The translations under genes were made by a program, and so were the position numbers. Below are positions 1 to 6,672 of a stretch of 36,858 nt of DNA, in pieces. The first letter of the stretch is position 1. Every line of letters starts with the position of its first letter. Source of the stretch: CAZCAC01 sp964496575 (GTDB lineage: Bacteria; Planctomycetota; UBA1135; GCA-002686595). The notes under the pieces are model-generated. The model was not told where the DNA came from, did no database searches, and saw only the letters and a list, made by a program, of their open reading frames with translations. The stretch lies in assembly GCA_964496575.1 (NCBI GenBank), contig CAZCAC010000085.1, forward strand, positions 1-36,858. Direction: 5' to 3'.

Positions 1-72
1 CAGAAACCGACTCCGATTGGATCAGCCTGCTTTCTGCGCGCAGCGCGCAGAAACCAACTCCGCGTAGATCAG
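1..72. repeat. Two partial copies of a 47-bp repeat with a perfect hairpin
   Basis: Bases 1-25 and 48-72 match at 21 of 25 positions (both begin CAGAAACC and end GATCAG), giving a 47-bp period. Between them, 31-40 (TTTCTGCGCG) and 44-53 (CGCGCAGAAA) form a perfect 10-bp stem with a 3-base loop. The first copy begins at base 1, so the repeat probably continues outside the window. No T-run follows the stem, so it is not a typical intrinsic terminator. The second copy ends just before the ribosome binding site of the next gene, so it could lie in that gene's leader. Confidence 0.6.
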
Positions 73-81
73 AGGACTCTC

Positions 82-1437
82 ATGAAGATCGGTCTCCTCG
101 CCCTCAGCGGCATCCGCGCCGCCGATCCCGTTCTGCTCGAGCTGGGCCTGACCCTGCCCGGCTTCGTCGAGCGCAGCAAGCAGGTCGCCGCGCTGCCGAG
201 CCTCGGCCTGCTCTACCTCGCCGCGGTGACGCCCGCCGGCCACGAGCTCGATTACTGGGAGGCGGACGCCGACGGAGCCGAGCCGGACGAGCTGTACGAG
301 TGCGACCTCGTCGCGATCAGCACCTTCACGGCGCAGGCCTTCGAGGCCTACGCGATCGCCGACCGGCTGCGCGAGCGTGGGGTTCTGGTGGCGATCGGCG
401 GGTTGCACGCGACCGCGCTGCCCGAGGAGGCGAAAGCGCACGCCGACTTCGTCGTCGTGGGGGAGGGGGAGAATGTCTGGCCGGAGGTGGTGCGACGCGC
501 CGAGCGGCGTGAGCAGCGGGGGATCCTCCGGGCGCGCGACTTCCCGCCGGTGCGCGTCGAGGAACTGCCGGTGCCGCGCTACGACCTGCTCGGCGACCGG
601 CCCTACAACCGCTACACCGTCCAGACCGGCCGGGGCTGTCCGTGGCGCTGCGAGTTCTGTGCCTCGACGGTGATGCTCGGCGAGCGCTACCGCAAGCGAC
701 CGGTCGCCCACGTCGTCCGCGACATCGAGGCGATCCTCGAGCTACACCCCGGTGCGTTCATCGAGTTCGCCGACGACAACACCTTCGTCGACAAGCGCTG
801 GGGGATCGAGCTCTGCAGGGCGCTCGAGCCCCTCGGCATCCGCTGGTTCACCGAGACCGACGTCTCCGTCGCCGACGAACCCGAGCTGCTCGAGGCGATC
901 GCCGCGTCGGGGTGCCGCCAGCTCCTGATCGGGCTCGAGGCGCCGCGCCGGGAGGCGCTCGAGGGAATCGAGTTGCGCACCAGCTTCAAGCTCGGGCGCT
1001 TCCCCCTCTACGCGGACGCGATCGAGCGGATCCAGGAGCACGGGATCACCGTCAACGGCTGCTTCGTGCTCGGGCTCGACGGCCAGGGGCCCGGGGTCTT
1101 CGACGACGTGCTCGAATTCGTCGAGCGGACCGGGCTCTACGAGGTGCAGATCACCCACCTGACCGCCTTCCCGGGTACGCCACTCCTCGACCGGCTGCTC
1201 GCCGAGGGGCGGGTCATCGAGCCGGCGCGCTGGGACCTCTGCACCCTCTTCGACGTCAACTTCCAGCCGAGGCGAATGAGCGTCCCGGAGCTACGGGAAG
1301 GGATGTACCGGCTGAGCGAGGCCCTCTACGAGGCGAAGGCGATCGAGCGGAGACGGGCGCCCTTCTTCGAAGCGCTGCGCCGGAGAGGGGGTCGCCGGGG
1401 CCGGAGAGTCGCCGCCCCCGACCGTCGCGCCTCCTGA
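82..1437 (+). CDS. B12-binding-domain radical SAM protein
   Basis: A 451-residue protein with the layout of cobalamin-dependent radical SAM enzymes. Residues about 1-150 resemble a B12-binding Rossmann region (start MKIGLLAL, then LVAISTFTAQ and a GGLHAT turn). The radical SAM cluster motif follows as C186-x3-C190-x2-C193 in GRGCPWRCEFC, and the TIM-barrel region includes FADDNTF and LLIGLEAP. Members of this family use a 4Fe-4S cluster and SAM, often with cobalamin, for methylations or rearrangements in the cytoplasm. The B12 region lacks an obvious DxHxxG, so base-off cobalamin binding is not assured. The substrate cannot be read from sequence. The start has an AGAGGA ribosome binding site five bases upstream. 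A FecCD-type importer follows downstream, which fits a cofactor link but does not prove one. The C-terminal tail is Arg-rich. Confidence 0.9.
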   Translation: MKIGLLALSGIRAADPVLLELGLTLPGFVERSKQVAALPSLGLLYLAAVTPAGHELDYWEADADGAEPDELYECDLVAISTFTAQAFEAYAIADRLRERGVLVAIGGLHATALPEEAKAHADFVVVGEGENVWPEVVRRAERREQRGILRARDFPPVRVEELPVPRYDLLGDRPYNRYTVQTGRGCPWRCEFCASTVMLGERYRKRPVAHVVRDIEAILELHPGAFIEFADDNTFVDKRWGIELCRALEPLGIRWFTETDVSVADEPELLEAIAASGCRQLLIGLEAPRREALEGIELRTSFKLGRFPLYADAIERIQEHGITVNGCFVLGLDGQGPGVFDDVLEFVERTGLYEVQITHLTAFPGTPLLDRLLAEGRVIEPARWDLCTLFDVNFQPRRMSVPELREGMYRLSEALYEAKAIERRRAPFFEALRRRGGRRGRRVAAPDRRAS

Positions 1438-1540
1438 GCTGCACGTCGTCGGTTTCGGCCGGCGATTGCCCGGTCCGAGGGCAACTCCCCGGACGGGTGA
1501 CGGGCGGCGGGCACGAGAATCGGTATCGTATCGTCCCGCC

Positions 1541-2113
1541 ATGACCGCCTCTTCCGCCACAGCTCGGCCGCGCAACCACCTGGTGCTGATCCTCTGGGTG
1601 CTGCTCGGCATCGTCCTGTCGCTCCTGCTGCTGCCCGCCGCCGTCGGCGCTTTTCTCGACGAGGTCTTCGAGGGCTCGGCGAGCGTGCGGATCGAGCGCG
1701 GGGCCGAGGAGATCTGGGAGGCGGTCGCCGACTACCGCGAGCACCCGGTGCACGGCGTCCAGACCCTCTCCGTCGACGAGCTGGACGACATCGACGGGCG
1801 GCCCGCCTGGGAAGAGCGGATGACGCGGCGGACGGCGCTCCTGACCACCACGGCTTCCGAGCCGCCCACGCGGCTGGAGCGGCGCAGCGAGAATCCCGAC
1901 GACGAGATCGTGCTCGACTGGACGCTCGTCATCGAGCCGGTCGAGGGAGGCTGCCTCGTGACCGTGTCGCAGCGGATCGAGGTCCTCCCCGGCGGGTGGT
2001 ACGGCGCCAACGTGCGCTTCTGGATGCTGCTGCTCGACGAGGCGGAGCGGGGCGCGCGCGGCTACCTCGAGCGGCTGGCGCAGGCCCTCGACCGGGGAGG
2101 AGCACCGCGGTGA
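1541..2113 (+). CDS. Membrane-anchored SRPBCC (START-like) family protein
   Basis: A 190-residue protein. After a short polar N-terminus there is one strong hydrophobic segment at about residues 15-42 (VLILWVLLGIVLSLLLLPAA), then a domain beginning SASVRIERGAEEIWEAVADY, the usual opening of polyketide cyclase/SRPBCC domains, which bind hydrophobic ligands in a helix-grip fold. The later segment VLDWTLVIEPVEGGCLVTV also fits the fold. It is probably a bitopic protein with the domain outside the cytoplasm; the ligand is unknown. The ATG at 1541 was chosen because an in-frame start at 1466 would add a polar Arg-rich stretch before the membrane helix; no good ribosome binding site is visible. Its stop overlaps the GTG start of the permease, so the two are probably translationally coupled. 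Confidence 0.7.
   Translation: MTASSATARPRNHLVLILWVLLGIVLSLLLLPAAVGAFLDEVFEGSASVRIERGAEEIWEAVADYREHPVHGVQTLSVDELDDIDGRPAWEERMTRRTALLTTTASEPPTRLERRSENPDDEIVLDWTLVIEPVEGGCLVTVSQRIEVLPGGWYGANVRFWMLLLDEAERGARGYLERLAQALDRGGAPR
2096..2102 (+). promoter_or_regulatory. Ribosome binding site for the FecCD permease
   Basis: GGAGGAG lies seven bases before the GTG at 2110. It decides the start of the permease, because the longer open frame back to 1996 runs inside the preceding SRPBCC gene without such a site. Confidence 0.7.
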
Positions 2114-3186
2114 CCGTCTCGCGCAGGGTCCGGCGCGCGCGCGCCCTCGGACTCACCCTTCTCCTGCTCCTCCTCGTCTTCGCCCTGCTCGGCCTGCGCG
2201 TCGGCAGCGCCGGCGACCGGTCGCTGGCCGACGGCCTCCAGGGCGTGATGGCGCTGGTCGGAGTGGGCGAGCCGCTCGAAGGGCACGGCCAGGTGATCCT
2301 CGAGCTGCGGCTGTGGCGCGTCCTGGTCACGATCGGCGTCGGCGCCGCGCTGGCGCTCTCCGGCGGGCTCCTGCAGGGGGTCTTCCGCAACAGCCTCGCC
2401 TCTCCCTCCTTGATGGGGATCAGCTCCGGCGCGATGCTCGGTGCCTCGATCGCGGTGCTGCTCGTCGGCGGCTACGGCCCCGACCTCGACGTCCAGCAGG
2501 TCGCCGGCTCGGCGCCGATCCTGATCACCGTGTTCGGCTTCCTCGGCGCGCTCGGCGCGGCGTTCCTGGTCACGCTGCTGGCGAGCCGCGGCGGGCACAT
2601 CTCCGTTCCGACCTTGCTGCTGGTCGGGATCGCCATCAACGCGTGCTTCGGTGGAATCCTCGCCGCGGTGCAGTACCTCAGCTTGCAGGACTTCGAGATG
2701 ACCCGGGCGGTCTTCGCCTGGACGTTCGGGACGCTGCAGGATCGCTCGCCATACCACGTCATGCTGCTCCTCCTGTGCCTCGCGCTCGCGGCCCTGACGA
2801 TCCCGTTCGTGGCGCGCGAGCTCGACCTCTTTGCCGGCGGGGAAGAGGACGCCCGTGCCCTCGGCGTGAACACCTCGGCGGTCAAGCTGCTGGCGGTGGT
2901 CGCGGCATCCCTCGCGGCGGGGGCGGCGGTCGCCGTGGCGGGGCAGATCGCCTTCGTCGGCCTGATCGTTCCGCACATGGTGCGCCTCGTCACCGGCTCC
3001 TCGCACCGCACCCTGCTGCCGCTCTGCCTGGTGGCGGGCGCGGTGTTCCTCCTCGGCGCGGACGTGCTCCAGCGCCTGTGGCTGGGCGATCACCCGCTCA
3101 AGCCCGGCGTCCTGATGTCGCTGGTCGGCGGGCCCTTCTTCCTGATGCTCCTGGTGCGCAACCGCAAGGTGATCCAGGGATGGTGA
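2110..3186 (+). CDS. FecCD/BtuC-type ABC transporter permease
   Basis: A 358-residue polytopic membrane protein of the FecCD family, which forms the inner-membrane channel for iron-siderophore, haem or cobalamin import. Family marks include RLWRVLVTIGVGAALALSG followed by GGLLQGVFRNSLASPSLMG early on, and GQIAFVGLIVPHMVRLVTG with HRTLLPL near the end, the coupling region that meets the ATPase. About nine to ten hydrophobic segments are visible, and the length is normal. The GTG start overlaps the upstream stop and has a strong ribosome binding site. The ATPase gene overlaps its 3' end by seven bases, so the two subunits are certainly co-expressed. No periplasmic binding protein is encoded nearby. 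The substrate is open; cobalamin is suggested only by the B12-type radical SAM gene upstream. Confidence 0.93.
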   Translation: MTVSRRVRRARALGLTLLLLLLVFALLGLRVGSAGDRSLADGLQGVMALVGVGEPLEGHGQVILELRLWRVLVTIGVGAALALSGGLLQGVFRNSLASPSLMGISSGAMLGASIAVLLVGGYGPDLDVQQVAGSAPILITVFGFLGALGAAFLVTLLASRGGHISVPTLLLVGIAINACFGGILAAVQYLSLQDFEMTRAVFAWTFGTLQDRSPYHVMLLLLCLALAALTIPFVARELDLFAGGEEDARALGVNTSAVKLLAVVAASLAAGAAVAVAGQIAFVGLIVPHMVRLVTGSSHRTLLPLCLVAGAVFLLGADVLQRLWLGDHPLKPGVLMSLVGGPFFLMLLVRNRKVIQGW

Positions 3187-3977
3187 ACCTCCTCGAGTCG
3201 CGCGGCCTGGCCTTCGAGTACCCCGGGGGGATCCGGGCACTCGACGGCGTGGATCTCACCTGCGCGGCGGGGGAGCTGCTGGCGGTGATCGGCCCCAACG
3301 GCTCGGGCAAGACGACGCTCCTGAAGCTCTTCGCCGGGCTCCTGGAGCCGCTGCGGGGCGAGGTGCTGCTCGAGGAGGCGAGCCTCGCCTCCTTCTCGGC
3401 CCGCGAGCGCTCGCGGCGCATCGCGGTCGTGCCGCAGTTCCTGCGCTCCCTGCCCGACATGACCGTCGAGGACTTCGTGGTCGGCGGTCGCTACGGCCAC
3501 CTCGGCCTGTGGAAGCAGGAGACCCCCCGCGACTGGGAGGTTACGCGCGCCGCGCTCGCCGACGCGGACCTCGCGGAGCTCGCCGACCGTCTCCTGCTGC
3601 AGCTCTCGGGCGGGCAGCGGCAGCGGGTGCTGATCGCCCGCGCCCTGGCGCAGGAGGCGGAGGTGCTGCTCGTCGACGAGCCGAGCAACTCCCTCGATCC
3701 CGAGCACCAGATCCGCGTCTTCCAGCTGCTCGCCAACCTGACCGGAGAGGGGCGCGGGGCGGTCGTGGTAACCCACGACCTCAACCTGGCCAGCCAGTTC
3801 GCCACGCGCCTCGCCGTCCTCTGTGAGGGGCGCGTCCGGATCATCGGCAGCGCGGCCGAGGTGCTGCGACGCGAGGTGCTCGAACCCGTGTACGGCCCCG
3901 ACCTGCGCTACGGCTCCTTCCCCGGCAGCGAGGACCACCCCTTCGTGCTCCCGTGGCAGGAAGCTACTGGCCGTTAG
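3180..3977 (+). CDS. ABC transporter ATP-binding protein (FepC/BtuD-like)
   Basis: A 265-residue ATPase subunit. Walker A is GPNGSGKTT at about residues 36-44, a Q-loop VVPQFL follows, then the signature LSGGQRQRV, Walker B VLLVDEPSNSLD, and the switch histidine in VVVTHDLN. This is the complete set for an active ATPase. The strong match to the FepC/BtuD type and the overlapping FecCD permease gene make an iron-siderophore, haem or cobalamin importer likely. The ATG at 3180 sits inside the end of the permease gene (stop at 3184-3186), giving translational coupling. It is the last gene of the cluster; the next gene is convergent, 21 bases away. A substrate-binding protein and outer-membrane receptor must be encoded elsewhere. 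Confidence 0.93.
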   Translation: MVNLLESRGLAFEYPGGIRALDGVDLTCAAGELLAVIGPNGSGKTTLLKLFAGLLEPLRGEVLLEEASLASFSARERSRRIAVVPQFLRSLPDMTVEDFVVGGRYGHLGLWKQETPRDWEVTRAALADADLAELADRLLLQLSGGQRQRVLIARALAQEAEVLLVDEPSNSLDPEHQIRVFQLLANLTGEGRGAVVVTHDLNLASQFATRLAVLCEGRVRIIGSAAEVLRREVLEPVYGPDLRYGSFPGSEDHPFVLPWQEATGR

Positions 3978-3998
3978 CTCCGGTCTGACAGCTGCTTC

Positions 3999-4745
3999 CT
4001 ACAACTCCCCCAGCACCGTTTCCAGCCGCTGTCGCAGGGCTCCGATCGTCTTCGACTTGAAGGAGCTCCGCGTCTTCTCCAGGGTCACGACCGCATCCAT
4101 CAGGGCGTCCTTGACCGTGGCCAATCGCTCTTCGCTCGCGCGCATCTCCGTCGCGCAGGGGTTGGGCTCGAGGGCGCCCTCGTCGGTCAAGCGCTTCAGG
4201 TCGCGCAGGCCCTCGAGAATGCTGGAGAGGGTAGTGTCGACGAAGGAGTGGACCGGGCCGCTCATCTCCCTTCCGGACATCGCGTGCAGCGTGTCCTCGA
4301 CCGACTCGATCGACGCGAGCGTGTTTCGATTCCGCTCTCGCGCATCCAGCACCGTCTGATAGGTCCTCGACAGACCGATCGCCCGTCGCACGGCGTCGAG
4401 CATCTGCTCGAAATCTATCGGCTTGACCAGGTAGGCGATCACCGACAGCTGGACCGAATCGATCGCCGTGGAGAGGGAGGGATAACCGGTGGCGAGGATC
4501 GCCGGCATGCCTCGCGCCACCTCCGGCAGATCGCGGATCAACTCCAGCTCGGAGTTGCCCGGCATCTTGATGTCCGCGATCAACAGGTCGTAGCGGTTCT
4601 GCTCCAGGAGACTCCGAACTCTGCTGCCGTCGGAGGCGCAGTCACATTCATAGCCCTCCTTGCGCAGCAGGTCGGCGGTCGAGTCGAGGAACGTCTCTTC
4701 GTCGTCAGCGACGAGTATCTTGCCCAATACGCTGGTGTCTCTCAT
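3999..4745 (-). CDS. Orphan response regulator with a helical C-terminal region
   Basis: A 248-residue protein with a complete receiver domain at residues about 8-125: acidic pair D14-D15, phospho-acceptor D58 in LLIADIKMPG, T86 in ILATGYPS and K108 in LVKPIDF. The C-terminal 120 residues are predicted helical and charged, with no recognisable DNA-binding, HTH, GGDEF, EAL or HD domain. The output is therefore probably protein-protein contact. There is no histidine kinase next to it. The start at 4745 gives the usual short lead before the first beta strand; the open frame extends 27 codons further upstream but that part does not look like protein. No clear ribosome binding site is visible. It is convergent with the ABC transporter cluster. 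Confidence 0.85.
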   Translation of the reverse strand: MRDTSVLGKILVADDEETFLDSTADLLRKEGYECDCASDGSRVRSLLEQNRYDLLIADIKMPGNSELELIRDLPEVARGMPAILATGYPSLSTAIDSVQLSVIAYLVKPIDFEQMLDAVRRAIGLSRTYQTVLDARERNRNTLASIESVEDTLHAMSGREMSGPVHSFVDTTLSSILEGLRDLKRLTDEGALEPNPCATEMRASEERLATVKDALMDAVVTLEKTRSSFKSKTIGALRQRLETVLGEL

Positions 4746-4832
4746 GGCTACAAGATGAAGGAGCGAGAAGGAGCGAGGGATTCTCCCTGGTAAGCCCAGG
4801 ATACAGGATTCGTCAGGACAGTACAAAAGTCA

Positions 4833-4860
4833 CGGCGGGCCGCCAGGGGGCGGCCCGCCG
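4833..4860 (-). terminator. Intrinsic terminator of the M43 protease gene
   Basis: Bases 4833-4844 and 4849-4860 form a perfect 12-bp GC stem with a 4-base loop. Read on the minus strand it is followed by TGACTTTTGT, a short T-run. It lies about 40 bases downstream of the protease stop codon, as expected for a Rho-independent terminator. Confidence 0.75.
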
Positions 4861-4901
4861 GTATCATCATCACACGACCTGGGGTCCGTGGGGCTCGTCG
4901 A

Positions 4902-6365
4902 CTACTGCCAGACGACCTCGTAGGCACCCGTCAGGTTGCTGTCCGTTCCGCAGGGGCCGCCGGGGTCGCGGAACCAGAGCTGGTAGACGATCGTCTCCCC
5001 GGGGTTGATGGCCCCCTTGGTCACCAGGGAGATGGTGGTGGAGCCCGCACCCGAGCCGTTCAGGGCGATGATCTGCAGGCGCTCGGTGGGGGCGCCGACG
5101 CACAGGATGCCGTCCTTGAAGGGCAGGTTGATCGAGCTCCGCCCCTGCAAGAACAGGGCCATCTGGTTGGGGCGGGCCTGAGAAGCGTGCAGGACGAGGT
5201 CGTCGAGCGACACCATGTTGCTGCCGCTGGCGGAGAGGACGCCGCCCGATCCCGTCGAGTTGCGACATCCTTCCCCGAGAGAGCCGGCGTTGGAGCAGGG
5301 GCAGGTCGCTCCCGTCCCGTCACCCAGGCAGACCGGGTTGCCGGGGTCGTCGAGGCGGTACAGGTCCGGGCGCCAGTTCTCCAGCGTGCAGCGCATGCGG
5401 TTGATCTGCTCGTTGGTGAACTCCCACATGCACAGATCGTCGGAGTAGTCGAGGTAGTTGTGGAACGGGTCCGACGAGCCACACGACGACTGGCTGCCGG
5501 GGCAGCCCCAGGTCGGCGAGGACTCCTTGTTGGTGTCGCAGATCGTATCGCCGTTGGTGTAGCAGCTGCCGCTGTGGCAGCCGCCGTCGAAGGGGTGCCA
5601 GAGGCCGAGATAGTGCCCCACCTCGTGCGTCGTGGTACGCCCCTGGTTGTAGGGAGGGCCGATCGGGCCGTTGCGGCCGAAGGAGGACCAGAGGATGACG
5701 ACTCGGTCGGAGTTGGAGCCGACGATCCCGCCCTGCGGCAGATCCGGCACGTAGCCGAGGTAGCCCTGGGCGCTGTTGGTGTAGATGTTGAGATAGCGGT
5801 TGGTGTCCCAGGCGAGGGTGTTCCAGTAGTTGCCGCCGTCGTTGTACCAGGTGTTGTTGGAGGAGTAGGTGATCCCGGTGGTCGGGTTGCCGGAGGGGTC
5901 GACGGTTGCCAGCTCGAACTGGATCATGCCGTCGTTCCCGTTGGCGCCGTTGGTGCCGGGGAGGGCGAGGAAGTCCTCGTTCAGGATGTCGATCTGCGTC
6001 TGGACCTTGGCGGGGCTGATGTAGCCGGTGCCGCTGGTCCTCTGGATGACGTGCACCACCACCGGGATGGTGTAGATGAACGTCGGGTCGTACTCCGCCT
6101 TCGGAGTCGTCGAGCTGTAGGCGCAGTCCGACGGCGCCAGCAGCGCGTTCGCGGCGTGCTGGGGATCCAGGGGCGGCGTGCCGCAGCGGCGGCCGTTCTT
6201 CCGGAACGACGGGGACTCGACGAAGGCCGACCAGGTCGGGAACGACTGGCCGCCGACCGAGATCGCCGCAGGGCCCGCGGGGGCCGTGGCGGGCGGTGGC
6301 TGTTGCGCGGAGAGGTCGAGGCAGAACAGGCCGCAGAGGGCGGCGGAGGTGAGGAGAGCGTTCAT
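4902..6365 (-). CDS. Secreted M43 (pappalysin/cytophagalysin-type) metalloprotease
   Basis: A 487-residue exported zinc protease. The N-terminus MNALLTSAALCGLFCLDLSA is a signal peptide. The catalytic motif HEVGHYLGLWH begins at H247 and matches HExxHxxGxxH, with E248 as general base; CMWEFTNEQINRM downstream can supply the Met-turn. The preceding IPVVVHVIQ segment and the Cys-rich stretch after the zinc motif are typical of M43. Residues from about 342 onward form a separate C-terminal module (CPCSNAG, then YQLWFRDPGGPCG near the end) that recurs in the propeller protein at 21386 and the Kelch protein at 26156. The ATG at 6365 was chosen for the signal peptide; the frame stays open upstream to 6872 but that part is non-coding in character. 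It probably acts outside the cytoplasm; its substrate is unknown. Confidence 0.92.
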   Translation of the reverse strand: MNALLTSAALCGLFCLDLSAQQPPPATAPAGPAAISVGGQSFPTWSAFVESPSFRKNGRRCGTPPLDPQHAANALLAPSDCAYSSTTPKAEYDPTFIYTIPVVVHVIQRTSGTGYISPAKVQTQIDILNEDFLALPGTNGANGNDGMIQFELATVDPSGNPTTGITYSSNNTWYNDGGNYWNTLAWDTNRYLNIYTNSAQGYLGYVPDLPQGGIVGSNSDRVVILWSSFGRNGPIGPPYNQGRTTTHEVGHYLGLWHPFDGGCHSGSCYTNGDTICDTNKESSPTWGCPGSQSSCGSSDPFHNYLDYSDDLCMWEFTNEQINRMRCTLENWRPDLYRLDDPGNPVCLGDGTGATCPCSNAGSLGEGCRNSTGSGGVLSASGSNMVSLDDLVLHASQARPNQMALFLQGRSSINLPFKDGILCVGAPTERLQIIALNGSGAGSTTISLVTKGAINPGETIVYQLWFRDPGGPCGTDSNLTGAYEVVWQ

Positions 6366-6672
6366 TGGCTGGGATCGGGTCAGAGGCCTGGAAAGGACGG
6401 CGGGAGCCGGCGCGCAAGGGGGGAGGTCGCGCCGGCTGGCTCCGGTAGGAACCGCACCCGCCACCCTCAACGATCCGCCGGAGAAGTGGGCTCCCCGTCG
6501 CTTTTTTGGCGAATTCTTCCCATTTCCGTCCGGGACCGCGCCTCTCCCTCCACGGGCCGGCCCGGGGGGGCTCCCTCCCCGAGGTGAGCCAGCGACTGCC
6601 AGCACCGTTTTTCTCCTCCGAAGAGGCCGCCTTTCGTGGATCCCCGCGGGGCCGCGGGCCGATAGCTGCAGC
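6366..6672. other. Divergent intergenic region with no gene
   Basis: This 307-base gap lies between the start of the M43 protease (minus) and the start of asparagine synthetase (plus), so it must hold both promoters. I see no convincing -35/-10 pair. It contains one strong hairpin (6404-6437) near the protease start, a TTTTTT run near 6509 and a TTTTT run near 6610. No small gene is evident. Confidence 0.5.
6404..6437 (-). promoter_or_regulatory. Hairpin in the likely 5' leader of the M43 protease
   Basis: AGCCGGCGCG at 6404-6413 pairs perfectly with CGCGCCGGCT at 6428-6437 across a 14-base loop. It lies about 38 bases upstream of the protease ATG on its own strand. It could be a stabilising or regulatory leader structure; position alone does not show a function. 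Confidence 0.3.

Noticed and set aside
31..53. Intrinsic terminator of a gene upstream of the window
   Set aside because: The stem is strong but there is no T-run on either strand, and the repeat context explains it better.
1..81. Cobalamin riboswitch ahead of the radical SAM gene
   Set aside because: Only 81 bases are available and no B12-box-like sequence is seen; the structure present is a simple repeat hairpin.
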